Shown in pieces: positions 34,501-46,724 of a stretch of DNA of 64,000 bases (positions are counted from its first letter, which is position 1; every line of letters begins with the position of its first letter). The notes under the pieces are model-generated. The model made no database searches and had not been told where the DNA came from. It was given only the letters and a program-made list of their open reading frames with translations. This DNA is from Salvia splendens. Lineage: Eukaryota > Streptophyta > Magnoliopsida > Lamiales > Lamiaceae. The position numbers and the translations under genes are program-made. The stretch lies in assembly GCF_004379255.2 (NCBI RefSeq), contig NC_056051.1, positions 6,164,062 to 6,228,061 on the forward strand, given 5' to 3'.

Positions 34501-36436
34501 TATGACCTCGGCCCCGGTACTGCACCTCCCGAACTTTTCTAAGGTGTTTTATATTGAGACGGACGCGTCGGATTTCGGGGTGGGCGCGGTCCTTCTTCAA
34601 GACGGACATCCTTTGGCCTACTTTAGTAAGAAATTGGGGCCTCGGAGACGGGTGTCGTCGACATATCATAAGGAGCTGTACGCCATTGTCGAGGCGGTTC
34701 AGAAGTGGCGCCAGTACTTATTGGGGCGTGAGTTCGTGATACGAAGCGATCAAAGAAGTCTAAAGGAATTATTGCAGCAGATCATTCAGACTCCGGATCA
34801 ACAATTCTATGCACGGAAATTGATGGGGTATAAATTTCGGATCGAATACAAGACGGGAGCATCCAACAGGGTCGCGGACGCACTATCTCGTCGCGATATG
34901 GAGCCTGGCGACGGCGAGGCGGATCGGGTACGTGCCGAGTCGACCCTGCTAGCCCTGACGGCCCATCCTGTCCCGGATATTTTGGAAGTGTTAAGGATGG
35001 AAGTCGATTCTTCGTCGAATTTGAAGGAGTTGAGGGCGCTTATCGAGAAAGGAGAAGCGCCCGGTCATCTGGCGTTTGTGGGAGGCCTCGTTTATCATGA
35101 TCGTCGAATTTATGTAGGCGAGCGGTCCGCGGTGAAGCTGCCTTTAATTGCGGAACATCACTCTACTCCGCAGGCGGGTCATCCGGGTGTTGACAGGACC
35201 TTCCGTCGCCTTGCCGCTCAGTTTTATTGGAAGGGAATGAGGAAGGAGGTGAGGACGTTTGTGGAGGCTTGTGTGGAGTGCCAGACGACTAAATATTCGA
35301 CGCAAAAGCCTGCGGGGTTGCTGCAGCCGTTACCTATCCCGTCGCAGGTTTGGGAGGATGTCTCGATGGACTTTGTGACGTGTCTACCCCAGTCTCGAGG
35401 TTTTACGACAATCATGGTGGTGGTCGATAGGTTGTCCAAGTATGCGCACTTCGCGCCCTTGCCGCCACATTTCAATGCTTTGCGCGTGGCGAACCTTTTC
35501 ATTGAAACGGTGGTAAAGCACCACGTGTTTCCGAAAACCTTAGTGTCGGATAGGGATTCAGTGTTCTTGAATGATGTGTGGGAAGAGATGATGCGTTTGA
35601 GTGGTACTAAGCTCCATTTCACGACAGCATATCATCCTCAATCGGATGGACAAACGGAGGTCAGAAATCGTGGTCTGGAGCAGTATTTACGCGCATTCGT
35701 GGCGGATAAGCTGAACAAGTGGGTCAATTTCTTGCCGTGGGCAGAATTATCGTTGAATTGTTTCTTTCACGAGGGGCTCGGGACGTCGCCTTTTAAGGCC
35801 ATGTATGGGCGAGAACCGCCCCCGTTGGTGGCAGCGGAACCGTCGCATTTCACCCCTACTGATGTGGCCTCCTTGATTCGGCAGAGGGGCGAATTAATTG
35901 TGTGGCTGCGCGCGAACCTGGAGAGAGCACAACAGCGGATGCGTGCAGCAGCGAATAAGCATCGAAGGCACGTGGAGTTTGAGGTGGGAGATCGGGTTTT
36001 GTTGAAGTTACAGCAGTACCGTCAGTATTCTGTCGCCAAGCCGCTATCTTCGAAGTTGGCACGCAGGTTCTTTGGACCGTACGAGATTCTAGAGCGAATT
36101 GGCCAGGTCAGGTACCGTCTGCGGTTGCCGGAGGGCAGTCGAGTACATGACGTGTTTCACGTTAGTCTGCTTCGCTATTTTGTGAGCGGAGGGGATTTGG
36201 AGACGGTGAATGTGCCCCCCTTGTTTGCTCGCGGTCGACCGGTGTCGAGACCACTGAAATGGGTGGGGCGCCGCACGGTTTGGAGGGACGGGGCAGCCGT
36301 GGAGGAAGCGTTGATCTAGTGGGATGATGATGGGGGAGACAATCCGACGTGGGAACCAATGGGGGTCGTCCGTCGACGCTTTCCAGGCCTCAGCCTTGAG
36401 GCCAAGGCTGATCTTGTCGGGGGGGAGTTGATACGG
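31587..36436 (+). pseudogene. Chromovirus-like gag-pol, one frameshift and two CAG-to-TAG stops
   Basis: Start MDHASSDAGG (31587). Proline-rich N-terminus; gag capsid-like region (about residues 200-300); knuckle CIYCEEKWGPSHAC (about 420-433); aspartic protease with ILVDTGSSHDFLH (about 500); RT from VNVRPYRYPYFQKNEIE (about 694) with FCIDYRALN. A one-T deletion near 33920 shifts the frame. RT resumes with the catalytic FFDDILVYS (34118) and stops at TAG 34349-34351. RNase H follows (ETDASDFGVGAVL, 34555), then H2C2 integrase zinc finger (HPGVDRTF, CVECQTTK), integrase core with MDFVT, SDRDSVF and GQTEVRNR as DDE, then a WVGRRTVWRDG tail. A TAG at 36317-36319 precedes a chromodomain-like WDDDGGDNPTWEP. 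Both stops sit where Gln is conserved. Confidence 0.92.
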
Positions 36437-36951
36437 TTAATCCCCACGTCCCGACGGAGCCAAACGCCGGCACCACGCGGGAGGAGGAAGTAGAGGATAT
36501 GCAGGCCCCGACAATGACTTATGAGATGTTGGAAAGAGCAAGGCCATCGCCAAGAGAGAGGAGGGAGCAGAGGAAGTCGGCGAGGAGAATCAAGCCGCCC
36601 TTGAGGTTCGGGGAGTACGTTTCCAAATGAGGCGCGAGAAGATGGCGCGTAGAGTAGGATTAGTTTTGCTTATATTTTAATTCTGTATTTAATTGAACTA
36701 TTGGGTCGAGCAATTTATAAGCTCCGGGCCGGGTTTTCTTTGTTGGTTCTTTCCCGACCCGTAAGTCGAACCAACCCTAGGGTCCTTAGATTACAAATAG
36801 GCGTGAATTTATTAAATGAGCATGAAAAATTTCGCCTACTTCTTCTTGTTTATTTTCGTTCTTTTGCAAAACCCTAGTGGTCGACGGGATTTCGCCTCCC
36901 GGGATTCCTAATCTTGTTCGCGGCGTCACGTTGGGGAGTTTTTCCTTAACA
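36429..36951 (+). repeat. Chromovirus-like 3' LTR
   Basis: 523 bp, the same length and ends as the 5' LTR, with only a few substitutions. The pol frame runs into it for about two dozen codons before a stop. Confidence 0.92.
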
Positions 36952-37032
36952 ATGTGTATATATGAACATATTCAAATTTTCATATTCTAAACACGCATAT
37001 GTGGCCATATATCTATATAATCATAAAAATCA

Positions 37033-37284
37033 GTCCCTCCGTCCCTGAAAATTTGTCACCTATTTCCTTTTTCGTCCGTCCCTAAAAATTTGTCACCTTT
37101 CACTTTTACCATTTTTGGTAGTAGACCCTACATTCCACTAACTCATTCACACTCACATTTTATTATAAAACTAATATATAAAAGTAGGACCCACATGCCA
37201 CCAACTTTTTCAACTCACTTTCTATTATATTTCTTAAAACCCGTGCCGGGTCAAATGGTGACGAATTTTGGGGGACGGAGGGAG
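37033..37284. mobile_element. Stowaway-type MITE, unit 2 copy of the intronic MITE of gene B
   Basis: It corresponds to 16381-16631 and lies between the chromovirus-like element and exon 1 of B2. The right end is followed by TA. Confidence 0.85.
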
Positions 37285-37428
37285 TACATGAATTAATAAT
37301 AACAAGAAATTAATAGAGCATACTTTTAGTGTCGGTAGTCTCCACAAGCTTCCTGGCAAAATCTACTTGGGATTGGGGGGACATTAAGAGAACAATTAGA
37401 ACCAAATGAAAAACAAGTGTTTTCCTAC

Positions 37429-38575
37429 TAGAAGGGAATTGTGATACGAAGATTGAGAATGGATCAAGTTATATTGAAAGATAACCGAACCGGTTGGATC
37501 AGTTAGCAAATGTCGTTGCCACTTAATCAATGCAATCTCTCTCTTTGCTCGTTTCCTTACCAAAGTAATTTATAACTCCCAATTTTGCACTACTTTAAAA
37601 GTAAAGCGGCAAGTTCGGGGTCGATCCCACAGAGAAGTTGGTGTATCGAGTGTGTGAGTAGTGAACAGGGGGTTGGCTGCTGCCACGCTTTAACTTGGGA
37701 GTTTTTAATTACTGATTTTACTCTAGGCAGAATTAAACTTGCTAACTTGATCAAGGTAAATTTAACTACTGGGTCAAGTAAATTGCAGGCGAAATTAAAA
37801 CAGTAAATGCGCGGATGAAAACGAAATAACTTTGATAAAAACTAAACTAAGTACAACGTGAAATGTAAACTAAGCTAACACTTCGGAAAATAAGAAAGCA
37901 AGTAAAACCGAGAAGAATCTCGGCGGGAAACTTAAGAATACACCGACAGAAATGAAGTATTCTGCAGCGCTCCCTTCGGTCGCTCTTCTAACTAAGCTAT
38001 CTAGAGAGCTGAACTAAACTAGAGAGCTAAACTAAAACTAGTTAACTAAGCTAAACTAAAGACGGAAAGTAAAGGAGCAGATTTCTTTCTTGTGGTAGCA
38101 CATCCTCTATTTATAAGCTCAACTTCAACCTCCAGCTGGATAACGATCTTGACAGGGAATATTCGTTCATGCTGAGAGTAAGCGACTCATTGATTGCTAC
38201 GTGCCTTTCTTCTAGAATGACGACGTTTTTCAGTAACAGATTCGTGACTCAGCTCCGTCCTTGCGTCTCATATGCGAGCACGTGTCCCCTTCTAGAACGT
38301 CGTCCTTGATAACAGAATGGTGCGCCACATCCAGCTCATTTCCTCACGTGTCCTTCTTCTGGAAGCCAGTGGTCCCCGCCTAACTGCTTATTACTCCCCT
38401 TGGTCAACTCCCCAGATTTATTGGCCCTTTTCGCCGATTGTACTTGCTTGATCAGCTTGGCCTTGTCGCCTTGGTCAAGCGGCATTTCTGCACAATTAAC
38501 ACTTGTTTTGCGCGATAAACCGATCAAGTAGCATACATTTTAACCAAAAACCAATGCATGAAATAGGCCTTATCA
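37429..38575 (-). repeat. Athila-like 3' LTR, unit 2 (uninterrupted)
   Basis: 1,147 bp, reading on the minus strand TGATAAGGCC to CCCTTCTA, directly abutting CCTAC of the peptide exon. It shows the state before the copia insertion seen in unit 1. Confidence 0.92.
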
Positions 38576-41500
38576 AACTGCTCACACTTAAAACATACTT
38601 GTCCTCAAGTATAAAGAAAAAGAAAAGAAAAGATAAGGCAAATTTCAGGCATGGGTTGCTCATTTCACGAAAGTAAAAAGAAGATGAAATGAAAAACAAG
38701 ACTCAAAACAAAAACACATATTCACATGTATGCATTAGACCGAATAAATTTCCAACAATCATACCCGAGGTCGAGGTCAATCCATTTGCCAGTAGCTTAT
38801 GTTTCTTCTCTTTTGCGTTTCCTTGATCAAGGTGTCTGTTTGTCAAGATTGCTCAATTTAAACCACTGTTAGATTCACTCAGTCACTCATTTCTCACCAG
38901 AGATGTTGGGACTGTTCACTCGGTATTGACACAAATTTAATACCTCGAATCGGACTGCACAAGATAGTTCCTTAAGGTCTTTGTTTTGGGTCGTAACGGG
39001 GCTTAAGTGTAGTAACGTATTCGGGTAGGGTCCTAGGGGTTCTAAGTTTAAAAACTAAAATTTTAAACTGTAAAAAGAAAATCACATGAGTCAAAAGACC
39101 AAAGATCTGACGAAACTTGCTGGATCAGGTAGGGATAATTATTTTCCTACTGGATACTTGACTTGGTCAAATTTCCACCTTTAGCCTCTAACTTTTGGCT
39201 TATTTCCTAACTTTCGATTTCTGGGTCAGGTTACAACTTTTTCCTGCCCTTTCTTTTTCTCAAACTTTTCTCAACGATTTTTTTTTTACTTGATCAACCC
39301 GATTGCCTAACTTGATCAACCCGGCTACCCTTTTTATTTTGACTTTTCTATTGCTATCCCCTTTTGTTTCCCTTGAAAAACTTCATCTCTTTGACCCTTT
39401 TTCCCATGTGATATGAAACTTGAATTTGGTTTTAAGGCTTCAAAGAACGGGTAGAAGTGTATGGGCTCAACGTGGCTAACTAGGGGGTGCCTTGATTAAT
39501 GAGGTGGGTTCGTGGTACGAGGGAAAAGAGACGGCTCAAATGGCTAAGTCCTAATGCCTTTAGTCCTTACTACTTGTGCAATTTTCATCTCAATATTGAA
39601 GTCAGCCTCTCGTAAAAATTTTCTTTGTAAAATAGTAGAAAGTGTTCTATTTTTGACTTATAACTCACATATAGAGAGGCTTCACAGTTGGTTTAAAAAT
39701 GAGCGTTTCCATCATACTTGCGTCATTCAAACTGATCAAGTTTTTGCAATCAAGTTTTTACATTTAAGCATATTGACTCATTTTTTTTACTCTTCCAAAA
39801 AGTAATCAAGTCTTTCATTTATCCAATTTCATGCATATTGCCTATTTATTACTTAACTGAAATTTTGATTTTTGAAAATTTTTGGCATGTATGATTCTAC
39901 TGTAACTAACCCGTCCCCCCTCCCCACTGCATATGAACTCGTCCTCGAGGGACTGGATGCAGTGGAAAAGAAGGGTTAGGCACAGGCAACGGCACAACAA
40001 CAAACAAGGGAAACTTCTCACACTTAGACCAGACACTGGGCTAAGTGTGAGATAGTGCCAACAATCAAAACATGCTAATCAAAACAGAAAGACAGAAACC
40101 AAAACAAATATAGGCAAACAAAACAACAAAGACTTCCATAAACTTCTCACACTTAGTGCATACACAGGACTAAGTGTGAGAACGGAATCGAAAATCACAA
40201 TTTACTCAAAGAAACTGAGTTAAGGGTGATACTGCTGCCTTCGAGATGGTTGAATAGGGGATGTTGCACGCCTTCCTTATTGCCTCCATTACACAGGCCT
40301 TCCTTATTGCCTGCAAGGCGTTTGCATTCATCGGAGCTCCTTCTACTTGGTATCTTTTCCTTTATCTCCTTCGCGCGGAGGGGCATGCTGGGCAACGTTA
40401 GTAAGCCCCATATCTTGACTGGTATGGTGGCCCTTCTTGGGAGGAGGAAGGATACTTTCTTCCCCCTTCCTCTGCTCTTACCCGACTGTCCTCCACAGCC
40501 TTGCTTGCTTCTACGGCTGCCCCGGTCCCTTGGGCAGCTTGTCTCTTCTCATCCACCTGCCGCCTCAAAACCTCAGCTTCCTTCAGCAGTTGGTCCATCG
40601 TCCGGCGGCGTGTCCTTCCCGGGACAGAATCGTCCTCTACAGTCAAAAAGAGTTTCCATTCTACCTCCCTTCGTCGTAGTAGGAGATCACTTGGGAGAGG
40701 CAGAGAATCTTTCCTCTCATTCTCATCATCAATATTCACAACCTCAACCGGTTGTGGTAGCCCTTTTGGACGGTATGTAAGGTTCCCACCAGTAGTGTTG
40801 ACGGGGTGTCTTGAGTGGGCGTACCCTCTGCTGGTGGTGACGAAGCGGGGTCAGTGCCGGTTGGAAAACTTCTGAGTAGTAAGTCCAGACGCCTTATGTA
40901 AGCCGGGTCTACATATTGGAGTGGACCGATGAATCTGGAAAGCGATAATGGGGTTCTGGTTCGGTGGGGAAAGGTTAGGGTTTTCCGAGTTGGCTGGTGA
41001 CAAGGATCTCCGATTACCACTGTTGATACCGGCTCCTGAAGAAGAAGAGGAAGTATTGAGTTGAGTGCTCTGCATTTTTTCTGGTGATGATTGTGAGTGA
41101 TTCCTTGGAGGGGATTTGAACTTAGAGAGAATTAGATGAGGATAGCACGAATGTTCCGAAGGCAGTTGATGAAAGTGGGATCAGATAGACCCCTTTTTAT
41201 ACAGAAATCCTGACTGTTGAGATCCTTCCTGTTGAGATCTCTGCGACTCTTCGGGTACAGGCGCGCCTTTTCAGAGTGTCAGGTGACAAAGCTTCTCTGA
41301 TACGCTTCCTCTTTCTCTCCAAGACGTCATTTCATTGCGACAGTTGGCACCGCCTGACACCTCTCCAATGACTGCTCACGTCCTATCATCACCTGTCCTT
41401 ATCAACTAAATCAATGTACAACCAATTAAATTCAAATTGCACTGATCACGTGGACAATTAAATCCAGATAAAAACTCACATAATTCCACTTGATCAGTTT

Positions 41501-43085
41501 CTTTCCTCCACTTCAGACTTTAAAAACCAACACACAAAAAAAAATATGTACACTAACTACTAAGGACTTGACCGAGTTCCCCGAGGACGTCACTTGATCA
41601 TTTTGATAGATTAAGAGTTTGTTGCTTGATCAAGCAGACTACCCATGAGTACCCGATCACTCTTTTTACCTTTTCACTGGTGCGAGTTAGGCACGAGTAG
41701 CGGAACGTCATCCACTACAAATGCCTCCATTCCGTCCCTTCCGAGCAACTCGCTTGTCACCAAGTAGTCGGCCATGTCTGCAAACCATGGCTCTTCCCGC
41801 GTGTGTTGTCCCTTGCTTCTTTGTTCGGCTTGATCAATTCTCCCTGCCTGGTAGACCCACTGTCGTTCAGATGTGACTGGATCAGGTGCAGTTGCTTTTC
41901 AGGGAAAACGTCTGGAATGGCTTCACCGTTATCTTTTCTCAAAATTCGGCTCAGGTGATCCGCCACTATGTTCTCACATCCTTCCTTTTTCACTGCTTCC
42001 CAATCAAACTCCTGTAGAAGGAGTACCCATCTAATCACCCGCGGCGTTGATTTCTTCTTCGCCAAGAGGTGTTTGACGGCCGCATGGTCTGTATAGGCTA
42101 TCACCTTGGACCCAAGCAGGTATGGTCTGAACTTTTCAAATGCGAAAACTGCCGATAGCATCTTCTTTTCGGTCACATCATAGTTCCTCTGTGCCTGATT
42201 CAGTGTTTTTGACGCGTAGAAGACGACGTAACTCTTCCCTTTGATTTTCTGACACAATTTTGCCCCCTCAAAGGGGTGATTCCAGTCGGGGGCGCGTATT
42301 ATCGGAGAACTTATAAATTGGTCCTTCAGAAATGGGAACGCGGCCTTGCAGGCATCAGAGAATTCAATCTTCACGTCGTTCTGGAAAAGCTTCGTCAGAG
42401 ACTAGGCTATCTTTGCGAAATCCTTGATGAATCTTCTATAGATCCCGGCGCGTCCCAAAAAGGCTCTGACCTCCTTCTGGTTGGTAGGGTATGGGAGTTT
42501 TGCCTCCTGTGTGCACATTGTCATGATTGTTCGAGGGTCTGCCCAGTTTGATTTTCGCTGCTTGAGTATTAGTTTGGGTTGACACTGGAAGAGTAGATCT
42601 TTCTGCCCCACCATGAGCTCTTCCTTTCTCAAAGCGGGGTCGAATCTTCATTGTCGATCAAAGTGGGGTGTCACTCCTTCTTTTATCTTGGTGGGATGCA
42701 TGCACAGCTCCAGGTAAATCTCTATCAAGGCATGCGTTTTCCACTTGACCACCTCCTTACCCATCCTTAGTTCTTCCATCAACTGCCCTCCTTGTCCTTG
42801 CAGATTTGGCTTGAATGATTTTCGATAGGTCTGGTTGGACAGGTTCTTAAGGGTAACAGGCAATGCGGGTAAGGACAATAGTTGCCTTGTAGGCGAGGGA
42901 TTTTCCTTCAGCATTTCTCTCAATGAGGCGGGTTGGTCAGGTGGTTTTTCTACCCTACCCGGTTGAGTGATCTCTTCTGTCTTGGCTGGTAGTGTTGGCT
43001 TGCAGAAATCCATCATTGCCTTTTCAATGGCTTCATCATCCAATTCCCCAGTCATTGTTGCTTCGAACTAGTCAGTTGCTTCCCT
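38576..43085 (-). pseudogene. Athila-like 3' half, unit 2: env-like region, RNase H, RT end, linker
   Basis: This duplicates 24865-29370 with scattered substitutions. It holds the paired hairpins (about 40016-40181), the env-like region (40398-41075), RNase H (42374-41757), the RT thumb (42632-42402) and the linker (43055-42648). The RNase H lacks the same first-Asp segment, so that lesion predates the duplication. Differences from unit 1 include Lys for Glu in VTEKKML and Ile for Arg in CENIVADHL. Confidence 0.85.
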
Positions 43086-43245
43086 AAGTCTATTTCAGCT
43101 CATTATAAGTTAAATATTTTGAGGTTGAATGATAAAAATAAACAATTTTCAGATTGTGAAGACGTCTATATATACGTTACGTGATCAACGGGGCAAATGA
43201 GGCTGTGGGTCATCGTCGACTCAAGTCTTCAAGCACTGTTAAATA

Positions 43246-43447
43246 CTCCCTCTGTCCCATTAGAAATGAAACGTTTTCCTTTTTGGTCTGTCCCATTAAA
43301 AATGAAACGTTTCTAAAAATGGAAACAATATTCTCTCTACTTTTTCTTATCTCTTACTTTACTCTTTCTTCATTAACTCACAAAACAACACTACATAAAA
43401 TCCCGTGCCGAAAAGCAAATGTTGCATATTTAATGGGACGGAGGGAG
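43246..43447. mobile_element. Stowaway-type MITE inside the MULE fragment (unit 3)
   Basis: It is identical in layout to 29532-29733, with ends CTCCCTCTGTCCCATTA and GACGGAGGGAG flanked by TA. Confidence 0.85.
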
Positions 43448-44556
43448 TATTTTGAACCAACTGTTTGATGAAATGCCTGATGAAAGTTTGCCCTCCAAGT
43501 GTTTGATGAAATGCCTGAACGAAAGGTTGAAACACGCCAATCCCATTGGCGTGTATAACTTGGGAGAATTTTTGGCCTTTTTTTCACGGCGGAAGGCAAC
43601 ATGAAAAACGCCACCCGAATTGGCGTTTTTTGAAACACGCCAGTGGGTTTGGCGTTTTTAGTTCAAACGCCAACCACATCGGCGTTTTTCAACGTACATG
43701 CAATACGACGACATATACGTTGTAAAACGCCAATACGGGTGGCGTTTTCACTTAAAACACGCCAACGAGGGTGGCGTTTTTCCCATTTATGGAATAGATA
43801 ACAAAATGGGTACATTTACGTTATTTTAAAGGCAAAGTCGCCTATAAACCCGATTTCCTCTGGTGTCCACTTCCTAAATCAGAAAGTTAGAAAGTTTCTA
43901 TTTTAAAGGGCGAACCAAAATGTAAATAGTTTTTATTTTTAAGGGACGGGGTAGTATAAAATCAATGTATATAAGTAGGACTCATATTCCATTAATTTTT
44001 TTTTACCAATTTTATATATAATCAAATAATTTCTTAAAACCCGTATCGGTAATATGGAGTGCAGTACTTATTAGTTCTCGTAATTCAATATTCGCACTTG
44101 TCGTTAACTGTACTAGGATTACATGTACATTTGCAAGTTTATATTTAGTGCTATAAAAAAGTAATCTAATTTAGGAACAATATGGGTGTGAGCTCGGGCC
44201 TAATATAAGTATATTTAGGATTAATTCTCGTTAATGAAGGTTTCAATTGATGAGTTTGTGGACTTGTAAAGGATAAGAATCAGATCTAAACATACTCATG
44301 TAACTGAAAACTTACACTAGACATTAAATTTTAAGCCCAAAATGTATGTAAAGTGTAAACATTGACTAGTTAGGTGTCTGATAGTCGACGCAACGTATAG
44401 AAAGCGGTCAAAAGTTTAGTTAAAATGACATATATATATTTACATAATCATACACACAGTAGCACAGTTTGCAATATTTTATTTGGAATTATTTAACTTA
44501 TATTGTGATAGAAGCATTTGGTTTGGTTGTTGGGGCTTGGAGTAGTCAAGGTTCGT

Positions 44557-44669
44557 CTAGGCTGGAGGAGGCCCACCTCTGCAAAGTTTTTTGTAGCGAC
44601 AGTCGCGGGGTTTGGAATGTGGAGTTAATGTTTTATAGGTGATGGATGATGTCTTCTTTTTCGCCTCGG
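44557..44669 (-). pseudogene. Peptide gene copy B3, exon 2 only
   Basis: This 113-nt exon matches exon 2 of B2, with the acceptor GTGACAG, the core CRYKKLCRGGPPPA and TAG. Exon 1 was removed by the deletion ending unit 3. Confidence 0.75.
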
Positions 44670-44755
44670 CTGTCACAAATTAAACTATATTAGCTCCATC
44701 AACCATGTTCAGACACAGAAAAGTATTCACTTGTCCAACAAATTTTGTGTGTGTG

Positions 44756-46404
44756 TGATACGGTTAATCCCCACGTCCCGACGGAGCCAGACGCCGGCAC
44801 CACGCGGGAGGAGGGAGTAGAGGATACGCAGGCCCCGACAATGACTTATGAGACGTTGGAAAGAGCAAGGCCATCGCCGAGAGAGAGGAGGGAGCAGAGG
44901 AAGTCGGCGAGGAGAATCAAGCCGCCCTTGAGGTTCGGGGAGTACGTTTCCAAATGAGGCGCGAGAAGATGGCGCGTAGAGTAGGATTAGTTTTGCTTAT
45001 ATTTTAATTCTGTATTTAATTGAACTATTGGGTCGAGCAATTTATAAGCTCCGGGCCGGGTTTTCTTTGTTGGTTCTTTCCCGACCCGTAAGTCGAACCA
45101 ACCCTAGGGTCCTTAGATTACAAATAGGCGTGAATTTATTAAATGAGCATGAAAAATTTCGCCTACTTCTTCTTGTTTATTTTCGTTCTTTTGCAAAACC
45201 CTAGTGGTCGACGGGATTTCGCCTCCCGGGACTCCTAATCTTGTTCGCGGCGTCACGTTGGGGAGTTTTTCCTTAACAAATTGGTGCTTTCACTGAACTC
45301 ATGGATCATGCATCGTCTGACGCCGGAGGATCCGTAGGGTTCCCGATCAACCGATTCCCCACACCACCGATCAGCGGTGGATTCTCGTCGGGATCGCTCA
45401 CGCAGGCACCTGATCCTGTGTCCACAATGTTCGAGCATGTCCTGGCCTCTTTGGCACGTTTTGAAACTCGCATGGATGATTTTGATCGCAGATTGGTGCC
45501 ACCACGGGCGGACCCGACGCACAGCTCTGGACTTCCCTCTCATTGGTTTACTGATTCCATGCCGCGTTCGATCCCGCCGTCGATTTCGACCCAATCGGTC
45601 GCAACTACTATTCCATCTACGCTGGGCTTCGGCGCAAGTGATCAGCAGCGTTTTCCAGGGGGTATGAGTGGGGGTTTGCCGCAAGTCAGTGCAGTCCCTA
45701 ATCCTATATTGATGCCTGGTCTGCTGGGAGGGTTGGGGGCCGGCCCGCCGGTGGGGGCAGGAGGGTTAACCTCGTGGGAGCCTCCGGGGAATCACCAAGG
45801 GTTAGCTATGCCGGCGTATCGTCAGCCTACTTCGTGGGATAATCCAGCGTGGAATAATAACGGGGGTCATCGTGCGTGGGACGAACCGCGGGACGTGAAG
45901 ATGAAACCCCCCGTTTTAATGGGTCCGACGCGGTGAATTGGATCGCCCGAATCCAGTACTATTTCGATCATCTTATGATGCCGGAGGCGTATCGTCTGCA
46001 CTATGTCGTCATGCTCTTTGACAATCAGGCAGCAGAGTGGGTTTTTAACTATCGTGCAAGCAACCCGGTTGTTCTCTGGAGCGATTTTTTGGAGGACGTG
46101 CGACGACGTTTTGATCCACAATGTTTTGAAGATTACCTTGGTTTAATTGCAAAACTTGTTCAGACGGGGTCGCTTGCAGAGTACAATGCGACCTTTGAAT
46201 CAATGCGGAATCGGATTCCTAATGTCCCGGAATCAACATTCTTACCTATCTACGTGGCGGGTCTTCAACAACCGGTGCGAAGTCAGGTCAAGCACCAACA
46301 TCCGAGAACGGTAGCGGCCGCGATGGAGCTAGCTATCGAGTTTGACGGCAGCAGTATGCCGCCTGCGCCTCAGCCAGGCCCGCGCCGTACGTGGCCACCC
46401 CGGG
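44756..46404 (+). mobile_element. Chromovirus-like element, 5' fragment in unit 3
   Basis: The 523-bp LTR (44756-45278) is followed by gag from MDHASSDAGG (45301). A run of six C where unit 2 has seven (about 45907) breaks the frame, and gag continues in the next frame to QPGPRRTWPPRE. It ends abruptly at 46404. The left junction (GTGTGTGTG then TGATACGG) equals that in unit 2, which shows duplication rather than a second insertion. Confidence 0.92.
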
Positions 46405-46724
46405 AGCTAACTTAAGGACAATAGTTGCCTTGTAGGCGAGGGATTTTCCTTCAGCATTTCTCTCAATGAGGCTGGTTGGTCAGGTGGTTTTTCTACCCTA
46501 CCCGGTTGAGTGATCTCTTCTGTCTTGGCTGGTAATGTTGGCTTGCAGAAATCCATCATTGCCTTTTCAATGGCTTCATCATCCAATTCCCCAGTCATTG
46601 TTGCTTCGAACCAGTAAGTTGCTTCCCTCTTAAGCTTTTCATCATTAGTGGAATCAGAGGGTGGTTTAATGAAAAGTTCCTTCTCCAGACACTTTTGCTC
46701 CAGAGGTCTAACAGTATCTACCGA
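46405..46724 (-). pseudogene. Athila-like linker, third partial copy
   Basis: It duplicates the linker seen at 28934-29341 (MTGELDDEAIEKAMMDF from 46598) and then, unlike those copies, continues past GTTGCTTCCCT into the genuine upstream Athila sequence. This is the original junction from which units 1 and 2 were copied. Confidence 0.75.

Larger units (their letters stand above)
31042..36951 (+). mobile_element. Ty3/gypsy chromovirus-like element, complete with both LTRs
   Basis: LTRs of 523 bp each (31042-31564 and 36429-36951) start TGATACGG and end TTAACA. The PBS region ATTGGTGCTTTCA follows the 5' LTR, and a polypurine tract (CGGGGGGGAG) precedes the 3' LTR. The target duplication is GTGTG/ATGTG within a TG repeat, and gene B in unit 1 shows the empty site (about 16297-16306). 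Coding order protease-RT-RNase H-integrase defines Ty3/gypsy. The reading is broken by one frameshift and two TAG stops, so it is inactive. Confidence 0.93.
30843..37428 (-). pseudogene. Peptide gene copy B2, start codon lost and 5.9-kb element in its intron
   Basis: Exon 2 is 30955-30843 and exon 1 is 37428-37324. They are almost identical to gene B, with Asp for Glu before the first core Cys (RDCRYKKLC) and Asp for Ala in the signal-peptide end (VDFARKL). The 6.4-kb intron contains the chromovirus-like element (31042-36951) and the intronic MITE. Exon 1 abuts the Athila-like LTR at 37429 and, unlike B, has no displaced ATG of its own downstream, since unit 3 follows. Confidence 0.75.
29371..43085. 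repeat. Tandem amplification unit 2
   Basis: It is head-to-tail with unit 1, with the same junction (GCTTCCCTAAGTC) at both ends. It contains the MULE right part (29371-30146), peptide gene copy B2 with a chromovirus-like element in its intron, and a second copy of the Athila-like 3' LTR and 3' half. Offset to unit 1 is 13,711-13,714 bases across the shared parts right of the copia element. Without the chromovirus it is about 7.8 kb. It lacks the copia insertion. Confidence 0.9.
43086..46404. repeat. Tandem amplification unit 3 (partial)
   Basis: It begins at the same junction as unit 2 and runs through the MULE right part (43086-43860), exon 2 of peptide copy B3 and the first 1.65 kb of the chromovirus-like element. 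It ends in a deletion that joins gag of that element to the Athila-like linker through about 8 bases (GCTAACTT) that match neither side. It therefore formed after the chromovirus insertion. Confidence 0.9.
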
